DNA of 64,000 nt from Pedobacter ginsengisoli (GCF_002736205.1 NZ_CP024091.1:4399555-4463554), one strand, 5' to 3'. Shown: positions 18,701 to 27,001, counted from the first letter of the stretch. A program made the numbers and translations. Notes: generated from the sequence alone by a model not told the origin.

Positions 18701-19384
18701 CTCAATTCTGGTATCCATCTCCTGGCTCTTTTCCTCCAGCTCCCGTTGCAACTTCGTTCTGGTATTAAAATCCGAATAAACCCTTCTATAAAAAACTATT
18801 GTAATTAAAATTGCAAAAAAAGCAGCTATAAGAATTAAAATTGGTGTATAACCCGCCAGCTTATTCATATTGGCAGTACGCTCATCCAACAATCTTCTTT
18901 CCTCAACCTCCATTTTCTTAATCACTGCTCTGGCCTTATCCATATACACCTTACCATCCAGCAGCTGATCAGTACCTATCTTTGCTCCTTTACTTTTTAA
19001 TTCAATAGTAGCTTCAATAATATTTAGCCGGCCTTCAATAATCCCTTGTAGTTCCTTCGCATTTTGCTGCTGAAAAGAGTTGTCTCTTGTATCAGAACTT
19101 ATTTTACCTAAAGCTTCAACAGCTAATTGTCTAGCCCCCCTGTATGGTTCTAAAAAAACTCTATCCCCTGTCAGTAAATAACCTCTTTGTCCTGTTTCAG
19201 CATCTTTTAAGGTCGATATTACACCTTCCAGATCAGTTATAACCTCATTACTGTGCGAAACAAGTTCTGAATTTCTGAGCAGGTTTTTTATGCTGATAAA
19301 CGACGCAAGAGATGAAATAAAAAGTATCAGTAACGATAGCCCTAAGCCTAGTCGCAGATTATTCTTTAATGATTTTTCCTTCAT
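15797..19384 (-). CDS. CHASE3-GAF hybrid histidine kinase with three receivers
   Basis: A 1195-residue hybrid kinase. Transmembrane helices at about 12-32 and 179-199 flank a CHASE3 sensor (EVITDLEGVISTLKDAETGQ, RGYLLTG). Then come a HAMP-like linker (200-275), a GAF domain (290-432), and a long Glu/Gln-rich coiled coil (434-528). The H-box is FLANMSHELRTPLNS with His538, and the ATPase (640-750) has DTGIGIP and GGTGLGLS. Receivers: REC1 (802-915, Asp853), REC2 (926-1040, Asp975, with an unusual EEN acidic pocket), REC3 (1074-1190, Asp1124). The GAF and CHASE3 modules imply both periplasmic and cytoplasmic signals. The coiled coil, beside CheR and CheB genes, is a candidate methylation site. 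It precedes a receiver gene by 4 bases. Confidence 0.95.
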   Translation of the reverse strand: MKEKSLKNNLRLGLGLSLLILFISSLASFISIKNLLRNSELVSHSNEVITDLEGVISTLKDAETGQRGYLLTGDRVFLEPYRGARQLAVEALGKISSDTRDNSFQQQNAKELQGIIEGRLNIIEATIELKSKGAKIGTDQLLDGKVYMDKARAVIKKMEVEERRLLDERTANMNKLAGYTPILILIAAFFAILITIVFYRRVYSDFNTRTKLQRELEEKSQEMDTRIEVIQDIASQISKGDYQIRLNAEQKDGLGSLVGSLNSMAESLQYSFSLLGDKEWLQSGIASLNEKMVGEKSLEELANDILEDIVTYTDSAVAAFYLRGSSEELLLTGSYSLIKNEGIVRLKSGEGVAGQVFKSGKQILINDIPEDEMTISFASGSTRPRNIVAFPIIRNGITTGVLEFGTLGTYTPLQLEYFSSISHNIGVAVHVAQNRKKLQELLEETQAQAEELQAQHSELEGLNAELEAQTQKIQTSEEELRVQQEELLQSNQELEERTSLLEEKNQLIQERNLDIQQKAEQLEQSTKYKSEFLANMSHELRTPLNSILLLSKLMSENKDLSTEYVEYADVIQSSGQGLLGLIDEILDLSKIEAGKMKLEFGDFSVNEVLTDMKSLFEPLAKNKGLELVIDVATNVSIINTDKMRLEQILKNLLSNAIKFTSQGKVSLTVKRDDANRFTLFKVTDTGIGIPDDKLGLIFEAFQQADGSTRRKFGGTGLGLSISRELAKLLGGKIELVSKENVGSEFTFSLPVDRLAEVTVDEPDDKDTFAVPEKQTEAALERFTVDRIPQEVEDDRDSIKEGDKVILIVEDDTAFAKTLLNFTRKRNYKGIVAVRGDVGIELANHYKPLAILLDIQLPVKDGWQVMEELKSNPKTRHIPVHIMSSLEVKKESLLKGAVDFINKPIALEHMAQIFQKLEQALTRGPRKVLIVEENKQHAQALSYFLSNYNINTQVAGNVKEGIGALQEKEVDCVILDMGIPDKNAYETLETIKKSEGLENLPIIIFTGKNLSKGEESKIRQYADSIVVKTAHSYQRILDEAGLFLHLIEENESDAKHKNQATEKLGGLYEVLNNKTVLIADDDVRNIFSLTKALEQHKMKVLAATDGKEALQMLKENPLIDIVLMDMMMPEMDGYESTKEIRKIPAYKQLPVLAVTAKAMMGDREKCIAAGASDYISKPVDIDQLISLLRVWLYNKV

Positions 19385-19398
19385 AAATTAATGTCTTT

Positions 19399-20523
19399 TT
19401 AATCTGCATCAGTGTCAGAATTTAGTGGTAAAATGAAATAAAATTCGGAGCCCTCTCCAAGCGTACTCTTAACCCCAATTTCACCTCCATGCCTTTTAAT
19501 AATTTCAGCAGTAATGAACAACCCGATACCTAATCCCTGAAAGTGTATCGAAGTTTCTTCAACCCTATAAAATTTATCGAACACCGATTTTTGCTGATCC
19601 GCAGCAATACCGATCCCAAAATCTCTAACACCCACATAAATCTTATTGTCAATTAAATCTACATTTATGTGAATCTCATCAGTTCCCGGCGAATACTTAA
19701 TGGCATTGGTTAAAAAATTTATAATTACCTGCTCAACCCTCATTTCGTCAGCATAAACTTCAATGCCTTTTTGCCCTTTAATAATAATATTGAACTCAGG
19801 ATTTGACTGACGGATAATGTCAATTACACTATCCAAAAGTTCATCAATTATAAAGGTTTTCTTATTGAACTTAAGTTTTCCGCTTTCTATTTTTGATATG
19901 TCCAATAAATCGGCAATCAGCTCGTGAAGCTTCTCTAACTGGATCTGTGCTTTCTCGAGGTGTTTCTTTACCGTTGGGATATCTCCTTTTTCAACACTTC
20001 TTCCCAACAGCTGCATATATCCTTTAACACTTGTTAAGGGCGTTTTAAGTTCATGACTGGCTATACTAATAAACTCATCCTTTTTACGCTCGGCTTGCTT
20101 TCTGTATTCAATTTCGTCAAGCAAAGCCTTTTGAATCTCAATAAGCTTCCTGCTCTGCTCATAAATGCGGTAAAACGTTTTTACTTTTAAAAGAAGAATA
20201 TCCATATCAACAGGCTTCGTAATATAATCGAGCCCACCAGAAGAATATCCTCTGGTAATAAACTTGAGCTCTTTATTTACAGCCGAAAGGAAGATTATTG
20301 CTGTTTCTTTAGCCTTGCTGTAACCAGATATCGCCTCAGCTACCTCAAAGCCATCCATACCAGGCATTTGCACATCCAGAATAATCAGTACATATTCATT
20401 CTTAAGAACCTTTTTTAAGGCCTCTTCTCCTGATGATGCAGTATCAACTTCAAAATTATGCCTTTCCAGAACCCTTTTTAAAGAGATAAGGTTCTCTGGA
20501 GTATCATCTACAATTAATATCAT
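19399..20523 (-). CDS. Receiver-histidine kinase, soluble
   Basis: A 374-residue cytoplasmic protein with an N-terminal receiver (1-120, Asp50 in IILDVQMPGMDG, Lys103 in ITKPVD), a coiled linker, then a kinase core. The H-box is FISIASHELKTPLTS with His157, and the ATPase has NFLTNAIKYS, DFGIGI and GLGIGLFITAEII. It is first of the six-gene block, 14 bases before the hybrid kinase gene, and a -7 box lies 35 bases upstream. A receiver-first kinase is typically controlled by phosphate from another kinase, so it may sit above or below the CHASE3 hybrid in a relay. Confidence 0.93.
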   Translation of the reverse strand: MILIVDDTPENLISLKRVLERHNFEVDTASSGEEALKKVLKNEYVLIILDVQMPGMDGFEVAEAISGYSKAKETAIIFLSAVNKELKFITRGYSSGGLDYITKPVDMDILLLKVKTFYRIYEQSRKLIEIQKALLDEIEYRKQAERKKDEFISIASHELKTPLTSVKGYMQLLGRSVEKGDIPTVKKHLEKAQIQLEKLHELIADLLDISKIESGKLKFNKKTFIIDELLDSVIDIIRQSNPEFNIIIKGQKGIEVYADEMRVEQVIINFLTNAIKYSPGTDEIHINVDLIDNKIYVGVRDFGIGIAADQQKSVFDKFYRVEETSIHFQGLGIGLFITAEIIKRHGGEIGVKSTLGEGSEFYFILPLNSDTDAD

Positions 20524-20557
20524 TATTAAAGGGGAATAAGCTTTTAAATTGCATTAG

Positions 20558-20565
20558 CAAAATTA
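20558..20565 (-). promoter_or_regulatory. Promoter -7 box for the signalling block
   Basis: On the minus strand the sequence reads TAATTTTG, matching TAnnTTTG. It lies 34 bases upstream of the ATG at 20523 and is the only good candidate for the whole block down to 13643. Confidence 0.45.
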
Positions 20566-20664
20566 ATTTGTATAATAGTTTTGCTCTAAAGTTATACAAC
20601 TCCAGAGAATATTAAGCGTTTAAACTTATTTATATATCAAAAAAATTGCAAACTCCCGGCTTAT

Positions 20665-21501
20665 TTATAGTTGCCTTGAATTAAATGTATCGCCCTGATT
20701 AATATCTCCGGTTTCAAAACCTTTCTTAAACCAGTACATTCTTTGCGCAGATGTACCATGAGTAAAAGCATCCGGAACAACCTCGCCCTGAGCCTGTTTT
20801 TGCAATTTATCATCACCAATTGCATTAGCGGCATTTAAAGCTTCCTCAATATCTCCTTCTTCTAATTTAAAGTCTTTTAAATTTTGGGCATGATGCGCCC
20901 ACAAACCGGCAAAGAAATCTGCCTGTAGTTCCAGCTTAACCGATAGCCGGTTATACTCAACCTCACTTACCTGCCCTCTGGCTCTTTGTAACTTATCAGA
21001 TATGCCTAATAAATTCTGGACATGATGGCCAACCTCATGTGCAATTACATAAGCCTGAGCAAAATCCCCTGCAGCACCAAACCTGTTTTTTAAATCCTGA
21101 TAAAAGGACAGATCAATATAAACTTTATGATCTCCGGGACAGTAGAAAGGTCCTACTGCGGAACTTGCATTTCCACAGGCCGATTGAACCATATTGGTAA
21201 ACAATACCATCCTTGGCTCTTCATACTGCTGGCCCAGATTTTGAAACTGTTGTTCCCAAACCTGGTTGGTCGATTCGAGCACGCCATCAACAAATTTACC
21301 TTCAGCATCCGCGGGATCCCCTTGTTTCCCTTCAGATTGTGTAACATTGTTTACAGGAAGCTGGCTAACCAACCCTGTTAAATCTTTTCCAAAAAGAAGA
21401 CCTAAAACTACAATGATAATACCAACGCCACCGCCGATGGTACCACCACTCATTCCTCTTCTATCGTCAATATTACCGCTTCCTTTACCGAACCACTGCA
21501 T
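20665..21501 (-). CDS. ypfJ: Neutral zinc metallopeptidase, YpfJ family
   Basis: A 278-residue membrane-anchored protein of the YpfJ family. The N-terminus MQWFGKGSGNIDDRRG is characteristic, followed by one transmembrane segment (about 20-42) and DLTGLVSQ. The zinc motif is VIAHEVGHHVQN (HExxH), with FYCPGDHKVYID before it. The C-terminal part has LQADFFAGLWAHH (third ligand region) and HGTSAQRMYWFKKGF. The active domain faces the periplasm. The physiological substrate is not known. The gene is alone, with 64 bases to gltX upstream. Confidence 0.92.
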   Translation of the reverse strand: MQWFGKGSGNIDDRRGMSGGTIGGGVGIIIVVLGLLFGKDLTGLVSQLPVNNVTQSEGKQGDPADAEGKFVDGVLESTNQVWEQQFQNLGQQYEEPRMVLFTNMVQSACGNASSAVGPFYCPGDHKVYIDLSFYQDLKNRFGAAGDFAQAYVIAHEVGHHVQNLLGISDKLQRARGQVSEVEYNRLSVKLELQADFFAGLWAHHAQNLKDFKLEEGDIEEALNAANAIGDDKLQKQAQGEVVPDAFTHGTSAQRMYWFKKGFETGDINQGDTFNSRQL

Positions 21502-21565
21502 ACAATTATTTTTTAATTTGATAAGACAAAAATCCGAGACAATTGTTATACCAAATTACAAATAA

Positions 21566-23074
21566 TTAGTTAAAAGCAACTAATGCATTCTTTATTCTTT
21601 GGATAGTTTCGGCGGCGCCTAAAGCAACTGCAATATCAAATACCCCAGGGCCAAATTTACCTCCAACCAGCATTATTCTAAATGGCAACATCAACTCCCC
21701 AGGTTTAAACTGATGTGTTGCTGCCAGATCCTTAAATTTCTCTTCTAACTCTAAAGCAGTAGTATTATCAGTTATCCACGCAGCATAAGCTTCAAAAAAT
21801 GTGGCCTTTTCAACTGTCCACTTTGGTTTTACAGCAGCCAGATCATACTCAGCAGGGGCAACAAAAAAGTAAGCCGACTGCGCAACAAAATCTCCCAGCA
21901 GGTTACACCTATCTTTAACCAGATCTATTACTTTAAGTAAATAAGCCTCGCTTTTAATTGCTATGCCTTGCTCCGTAAAAGCGGCTTTTACCGTAGGTAT
22001 TAATTTTAAAGCATCAGCATTTTTAATCCACTCGTGGTTATACCATTTGGCCTTTTCGAAATCGAATTTTGCTCCCGCCTTACTTATACGCTCAACCGAG
22101 AACTTTTCAATTAATTCAGCTAACGAAAACAGTTCTTGATCTGTACCATCATTCCATCCCAGCATGGCCAATAAATTCACAAAAGCCTCTGGCATAAAGC
22201 CAAGCTCTTTAAATCCTTTAGTTAAATCGCCTGTTTTAGGATCAGTCCAGTTTTGTGCATAAACCGGGAACCCTAACCTGTCACCATCGCGTTTACTTAA
22301 TTTTCCATTCCCGTCGGGTTTTAATATCAACGGCAAGTGAATCCACTGAGGCATCACATCCTCCCATCCAAGATAACGCCACAATAAAATATGTATCGGA
22401 GCAGACGGAAGCCATTCCTCTCCTCTAAAAATATGACTTATTTCCATTGCTTTATCATCAGCAACCACGGCTAAGTGATAAGTAGGCATGCCATCTGCCT
22501 TTAACAAAACTTTATCGTCAACTAAATTTGTATCGAAACTTACATGCCCCCTAATCAGATCTGTAAAAGAAACCAGTTCATCTTCAGGCATTTTAATACG
22601 CACTACATGCGGGGTGTTATTGGCCAAAAGTTCTGCAACTTCATTTTCGCTAAGCGTAAGTGAGTTACGCATTCCATTGCGTGTTGCAAGTCCGTAAGTA
22701 AAATTAGGTACCTCCTTACGTTTCGCGTCCAGTTCTTCCGGAGTATCAAAAGCATAATAAGCATAGCCATCAGCAATTAGCTGATCTGCATATTGTCTGT
22801 AAGTCGCTTTACGCTCACTCTGACGGTACGGGCCAAATTCACCACCTTTTTGCGGGCTTTCATCCGGCGACATTCCACACCATTCCAAACACGAAACAAT
22901 ATATTCTTCTGCACCCTCAACAAAACGGGTTTGATCAGTATCTTCAACACGCAAAACAAACGTTCCGTTGTGTTTTTTAGCAAACAGATAATTAAACAAA
23001 GCGGTACGTACACCACCTAAATGCAGCCCTCCTGTCGGACTAGGGGCAAATCTTACTCTTACTTTCTTTTCCAT
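21566..23074 (-). CDS. gltX: Glutamate--tRNA ligase
   Basis: A 502-residue class I synthetase that charges tRNA-Glu. The HIGH-type motif is APSPTGGLHLGGVRTA (HLGG at 18-21), the KMSKS-type loop is GKLSKRDGDR near residue 256, and an all-helical anticodon-binding C-terminus follows. No GlnRS-like beta-barrel is present, and a separate glnS exists, so it is expected to be discriminating. It is transcribed divergently from a sensor kinase gene, with only 48 bases between the two start codons and back-to-back -7 boxes in that space. Confidence 0.97.
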   Translation of the reverse strand: MEKKVRVRFAPSPTGGLHLGGVRTALFNYLFAKKHNGTFVLRVEDTDQTRFVEGAEEYIVSCLEWCGMSPDESPQKGGEFGPYRQSERKATYRQYADQLIADGYAYYAFDTPEELDAKRKEVPNFTYGLATRNGMRNSLTLSENEVAELLANNTPHVVRIKMPEDELVSFTDLIRGHVSFDTNLVDDKVLLKADGMPTYHLAVVADDKAMEISHIFRGEEWLPSAPIHILLWRYLGWEDVMPQWIHLPLILKPDGNGKLSKRDGDRLGFPVYAQNWTDPKTGDLTKGFKELGFMPEAFVNLLAMLGWNDGTDQELFSLAELIEKFSVERISKAGAKFDFEKAKWYNHEWIKNADALKLIPTVKAAFTEQGIAIKSEAYLLKVIDLVKDRCNLLGDFVAQSAYFFVAPAEYDLAAVKPKWTVEKATFFEAYAAWITDNTTALELEEKFKDLAATHQFKPGELMLPFRIMLVGGKFGPGVFDIAVALGAAETIQRIKNALVAFN

Positions 23075-23084
23075 AATAACACTG

Positions 23085-23092
23085 CAAAGATA
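23085..23092 (-). promoter_or_regulatory. gltX promoter -7 box
   Basis: Minus-strand TATCTTTG matches TAnnTTTG, 10 bases before the gltX ATG. It directly abuts the plus-strand -7 box at 23093-23100. Confidence 0.5.
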
Positions 23093-23100
23093 TATTTTTG
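23093..23100 (+). promoter_or_regulatory. Promoter -7 box for the sensor kinase operon
   Basis: TATTTTTG matches TAnnTTTG, 22 bases before the ATG at 23123 and immediately next to the gltX -7 box on the other strand. Confidence 0.5.
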
Positions 23101-23122
23101 TAATTTGCCTTTTTCATATTCT

Positions 23123-24343
23123 ATGAATCCTTACGAGAAAAAACGACGATGGAAGTTCTTTTTGCTGTTCTTTGCCATTATTATTGGAGCAGCATCAGTA
23201 TTTTACAGCGACTTCTTTGTTAAAAAAATGGAGCGCGAGGAGCAATTACAGCTTCAACTTTATGTAAAAGTAACCGAACAGTCGCTGGTAATGTACGATG
23301 ATGACCGCTATACCAGCCTGATAGAGCTTATAAGAACCAATACCAAGCTTCCTGTTATCATGACGGATTCTACAAAAATGGAAATCCTTAGTTTTCAGGG
23401 TCTGGATTCAACCAAGACAAATTACGATCTCGAAAAAAAGAAGGGCATAACCTACGACCCCGACTATTTTGCCCGCGAATTACGGACTATGAAAAAGCAA
23501 CACCCTCCAACCCCAATTACCGGGTTAGACGGTACACGGTGGTGGATTTTCTATAAAGATTCTCCAACCTTAACACAGCTTCGTTATTTCCCTTACATAC
23601 AATTAGGCGTAATAGCCCTATTCCTACTTACGGCTTATGTTGCTTTCAGTTCTGCCCGTAAGGCTGAACAAGACCAGGTATGGGTAGGTATGGCAAAAGA
23701 AACAGCACACCAACTTGGCACCCCTATATCCTCTCTCATGGCCTGGGTTGAGCTTATAAAATCAAGATTTGATGCCGAAGAGGACCCGCTCATTGCCGAA
23801 ATGGAAAACGACATTAAGCGACTTGAAGTAATTACCGATCGTTTTTCAAAAATAGGTTCCAAACCAATTGTAGAAGACCATGTGGTATACACTGTGATCT
23901 ATAATTTTGTAGAGTATTTTAAACTGCGCACATCAGACAAGATTGTCTTTACAATTGGCGGAGATGAGCAGGTACGCGCCTTGTTAAATGTCCCCCTGTT
24001 TGACTGGGTAATTGAAAATCTACTTAAAAATGCCGCCAACGCTATTGAAAACGAAGGCACCATTGCTATAAACATTATAGAAAACCTGGCAAAAGAAGAA
24101 GTCTTTATTGATGTAACTGATACTGGAAAAGGTATTGCCAGGTCTAAATTTGATGCCGTTTTCCAGCCCGGCTATACTACCCGAAAACGGGGATGGGGAT
24201 TAGGCTTGTCACTTACCAAGCGGATTATTGAGAATTATCATAGCGGACAGATCTTTGTTAAAGAATCTGAACTTGGCAAAGGCACCACATTTCGTATCGT
24301 TTTAAAAAGCAGTATAACTTATGAACCGACCACAAACACATGA
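23123..24343 (+). CDS. Two-transmembrane sensor histidine kinase
   Basis: A 406-residue inner-membrane kinase. The start at 23123 places a transmembrane helix at about 11-29, a periplasmic domain (30-165) and a second helix at about 172-190. The H-box is MAKETAHQLGTPISSL, the AHQLGTP variant common in Bacteroidota, and the ATPase has NLLKNAANAI, DTGKGI, FQPGYTTRKRGWGLGLSL. No response regulator gene adjoins it; three small enzymes follow with overlapping or touching ends. Since porX (at 54.9 kb) also lacks a neighbouring kinase, it is a candidate PorY-like partner, but the sequence alone does not show this. A longer in-frame start (23021) lies inside gltX and is rejected. Confidence 0.92.
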   Translation: MNPYEKKRRWKFFLLFFAIIIGAASVFYSDFFVKKMEREEQLQLQLYVKVTEQSLVMYDDDRYTSLIELIRTNTKLPVIMTDSTKMEILSFQGLDSTKTNYDLEKKKGITYDPDYFARELRTMKKQHPPTPITGLDGTRWWIFYKDSPTLTQLRYFPYIQLGVIALFLLTAYVAFSSARKAEQDQVWVGMAKETAHQLGTPISSLMAWVELIKSRFDAEEDPLIAEMENDIKRLEVITDRFSKIGSKPIVEDHVVYTVIYNFVEYFKLRTSDKIVFTIGGDEQVRALLNVPLFDWVIENLLKNAANAIENEGTIAINIIENLAKEEVFIDVTDTGKGIARSKFDAVFQPGYTTRKRGWGLGLSLTKRIIENYHSGQIFVKESELGKGTTFRIVLKSSITYEPTTNT

Positions 24344-24824
24344 GTATCCCGCCTGGGGCGAAACATACATTAAGCTTGTTGGCGATGATGTATTGGAAAT
24401 ATTGGAAAAACAAACCACAGATTTCCCTGATTTTATTAATTCCTTGGTAGAAAAGGCCGATTATGCCTATGCTCCCGGAAAATGGACCATTAAAGAAGTT
24501 ATTGGACATATTATAGATGCAGAACGGGTATTCATTTACAGGCTAATGTGTTTTGCCCGCGGAGAGCAGCATGCACTCCCTGGATTTGAGGAGGATGACT
24601 ATGTTGCAAATGCCCACTTTTCAGACAGGAGTTTACTGAGCCTTTCAGAAGAATTTGCTCTTTTGCGCAAATCCAACCTTTATTTAATAAATTCGCTTAC
24701 AGAAAAGGAACTTAACAGAAGTGGAACAGCTTCTGAACGACAGATTACCGTAAGGGCATTGCTATTTGTAATGGCCGGCCATATTATACATCACATTAGT
24801 GTTATTAAAGAAAGGTACTTATGA
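24321..24824 (+). CDS. DinB family protein (DinB_2)
   Basis: A 167-residue four-helix-bundle protein of the DinB/YfiT type. Conserved features are APGKWTIKEVIGHIIDAERV, with His in the first metal-site helix, and AGHIIHHISVIKERYL at the C-terminus with two further histidines. Such proteins bind a divalent metal and often act as thiol transferases, but the substrate is unknown. It overlaps the end of the kinase gene by 23 bases and the start of the thioesterase gene by 4, so it is in one operon with them. Confidence 0.9.
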   Translation: MNRPQTHEYPAWGETYIKLVGDDVLEILEKQTTDFPDFINSLVEKADYAYAPGKWTIKEVIGHIIDAERVFIYRLMCFARGEQHALPGFEEDDYVANAHFSDRSLLSLSEEFALLRKSNLYLINSLTEKELNRSGTASERQITVRALLFVMAGHIIHHISVIKERYL

Positions 24825-25249
24825 TCTGGTTTACTGAATTTTCACCCGCAAAGCTAAATAACCAACCCAAAAATCATATGGGTGGCTTTTTAGACATCCA
24901 GTTCGCCGAGGTAGGCGAAGACTTTTTAACCGCAACCATGCCGGTTGATGAACGGACCCATCAGCCCACAGGAATTTTACATGGCGGGGCTTCAGTAGTA
25001 CTGGCCGAAACACTGGGAAGTGTTGCATCTTACATGTGTATCGATCCAGAAAAGTATGTAGCAGTTGGGCTGGAGATAAATGCAAATCATTTGCGCCCGG
25101 TAAAAAGTGGGCTCGTAACCGGCATCTGCAAAGCCCTCCATATTGGTGCAAAAACTCATGTATGGGAAATCAAAATCTATAGCGACAAGGGTAAAATGAA
25201 TTGTGTAAGTCGGCTCACCGTCTCAATCATTAATAAACCAGGGCAGTAA
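24821..25249 (+). CDS. menI: Hotdog-fold acyl-CoA thioesterase, YdiI/EntH type
   Basis: A 142-residue hotdog thioesterase. It starts MIWF and has ATMPVDERTHQPTGILHGGA followed by SVVLAETLGS, whose glutamate is the catalytic residue in this family. LEINANHLRPVKSG and the C-terminal CVSRLTVSI also match the E. coli YdiI (MenI)/EntH pattern. MenI releases 1,4-dihydroxy-2-naphthoate from its CoA ester in menaquinone synthesis, which fits a menaquinone-using Bacteroidota, but no other men gene is near and the symbol is tentative. It overlaps the DinB gene by 4 bases and the next gene by 1. Confidence 0.8.
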   Translation: MIWFTEFSPAKLNNQPKNHMGGFLDIQFAEVGEDFLTATMPVDERTHQPTGILHGGASVVLAETLGSVASYMCIDPEKYVAVGLEINANHLRPVKSGLVTGICKALHIGAKTHVWEIKIYSDKGKMNCVSRLTVSIINKPGQ

Positions 25250-25809
25250 TGAGAAAGCTTATTTATGGCATTAACATTAGCTTGGATGGTTGTTGCGATC
25301 ATACCAGATTCAGTGGCACAGATGATATCCAAGACTACTTCAGGGAACTACTTGAAGGAACTGACCTGATCATCTACGGACGAAAAACTTATGAGCTGAT
25401 GGTCCCTTTCTGGCCTGAGGTAGCCCAAACACAATCAATGAATGAGTCTGGAAACGCATTTGCCAAGGTCTTTGCTAATATTAAGCGTATTATGGTTTCG
25501 CACAGTGCCGACAGTGCAAATGACAAACAAACAATCATAATCCGCGATAACCTGAAAGAAGAAATCCTCAAGTTAAAACAGCAACCAGGTAAAGCGATCT
25601 CAACAGGCGGCGTAGAGTTACCCGCCAGATTGATCGAATTAGGCTTGGTAGATGAATTCCACATGGTTGTTCATCCGCTAATCGTTGGGCAGGGACGGCG
25701 CTTGTTTACTGAAATGTCCTTACCGGAAAATCTGGATTTAAAACTAACCTCATCACAAATGCTAAGCAGCGGTTGCATGGCACTGCGATATACATTATTG
25801 CGTGGATAA
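25249..25809 (+). CDS. Dihydrofolate reductase / RibD C-terminal family reductase
   Basis: A 186-residue protein with the DHFR-like fold used by RibD-type reductases (YwjB/YyaP group). Features are MRKLIYGINISLDG, LLEGTDLIIYGRKTYELM, the glycine-rich cofactor segment AISTGGVELPARLIELGLVD and HPLIVGQGRRLF. It probably binds NADPH, though the substrate is not known. The start codon overlaps the thioesterase stop (TAATGA), and it ends the four-gene operon that begins with the kinase. It is convergent with the monooxygenase gene, 17 bases apart. Confidence 0.85.
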   Translation: MRKLIYGINISLDGCCDHTRFSGTDDIQDYFRELLEGTDLIIYGRKTYELMVPFWPEVAQTQSMNESGNAFAKVFANIKRIMVSHSADSANDKQTIIIRDNLKEEILKLKQQPGKAISTGGVELPARLIELGLVDEFHMVVHPLIVGQGRRLFTEMSLPENLDLKLTSSQMLSSGCMALRYTLLRG

Positions 25810-25826
25810 AGGAATTTAGTCTCCGT

Positions 25827-26972
25827 TTATATGCTAAAAAACAAAAGCATTTGTTGCAAAGCGGTTTTTGAGTGCATTCTTTCTGTATTCTCTAGGGTAT
25901 CCCGAGTAGCTTCAGCACCTCTTCTAACCATTTCTTTTTCAAAATGGGAGATCGCAGTTTTGATATCTGTAAATTTGTTCCCCGTTAAGCAATCTGCCAA
26001 TTCAAACGCATCCTGCATGGCAACATTCGCTCCCTCTCCGGCAAACGGAGGCATACAATGTGCAGCATCTCCAATCATAGTAAGGCTTTCTTGTGTCTCC
26101 CATGTCTGATCCATCGGAAAATAATATTGTGGCCGTGGAATAAAATGTACGTCATCGTTCGTAAAAAATTCATGCCATTCATCACTCCAACCCGCATACT
26201 CTTGCTTAAACCATTCAAAAACCTGCTCTTTATTTTTAAAATCAATACCGCGTTCTTTAACAGAGTTTTCTGGCACCTTAGAACTTGCAACAAACATAAT
26301 TGAGCCATCACCTTTTGTACCATAGCCGATAAATTGCTCATTACCAAAGGCCATAACCTTTCCGCCTTTTGTAAGCTCAAAAAGCTTAGGTGTATTTCTT
26401 TCTGCATTATAGATGTTCCCCTCAATCAGCGTAACCCCAGAATAAACCGGATTTTCAGTACTTAAATAGCCCCTCACTTTTGAGTTTGCTCCATCCGCAG
26501 CAATAACCAAATCAGCATAAACGCTTGTTCCATTTTTGAAATGCAACAGCCAGCCATCACCTTGTTTCTCCATCGAAACAAAATGACTATCCCATACAAC
26601 TGTATCCGCTTTTAGTGAGTTCAGTAGAATATCGCGCAAAGGCGCACGATCAATTTCCGGGCGGTTCTCTGCAATTGTTTTTTCATCGCCATGATCGTCA
26701 AATTTTATTGAAAGCGTTTCATCAACAATCCTCATCTTACTTGCAAGCGGACGGTGGTGGGTATAAAATTCGTCCAGTAAACCTGCCCGCTTCATGGCTT
26801 CCAAACCGGTTCCCTCGTGTAAATCTAAAGTAGAACCTTGAACGCGAACATCACGATTGGCATCCCTTTCGTAAACTTTTACATTGGCATTTTTCATTTG
26901 TAATAAGCGAGCCAAAGTTAAACCTCCCATTCCACCACCAACAACAGCAACGGCTTTATTTCCTATCAACAT
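25827..26972 (-). CDS. TetX-like FAD-dependent monooxygenase
   Basis: A 381-residue flavoprotein of the Tet(X)/PHBH class. It has the N-terminal FAD motif VAVVGGGMGGLTLARLLQ, VYERD, QGSTLDLHEGTGLEAMKRAG (a pattern shared with Tet(X)), ILLNSL, and the second FAD motif GDAAHCMPPFAGEGAN near residue 305. The ATG at 26972 is chosen; a TTG start at 26999 adds nine residues without a family match. It lies 29 bases after an AraC-type regulator gene on the same strand. It would hydroxylate an aromatic or polycyclic compound; action on tetracyclines is possible by homology only and cannot be claimed here. Confidence 0.88.
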   Translation of the reverse strand: MLIGNKAVAVVGGGMGGLTLARLLQMKNANVKVYERDANRDVRVQGSTLDLHEGTGLEAMKRAGLLDEFYTHHRPLASKMRIVDETLSIKFDDHGDEKTIAENRPEIDRAPLRDILLNSLKADTVVWDSHFVSMEKQGDGWLLHFKNGTSVYADLVIAADGANSKVRGYLSTENPVYSGVTLIEGNIYNAERNTPKLFELTKGGKVMAFGNEQFIGYGTKGDGSIMFVASSKVPENSVKERGIDFKNKEQVFEWFKQEYAGWSDEWHEFFTNDDVHFIPRPQYYFPMDQTWETQESLTMIGDAAHCMPPFAGEGANVAMQDAFELADCLTGNKFTDIKTAISHFEKEMVRRGAEATRDTLENTERMHSKTALQQMLLFFSI

Positions 26973-27001
26973 AATTTTGAAATTTGTTTTACAATGCAAA
27001 A

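Noticed and set aside
23021..23122. Longer start for the sensor kinase inside gltX
   Set aside because: It would overlap the gltX start and its promoter; the ATG at 23123 begins directly before the first membrane helix.
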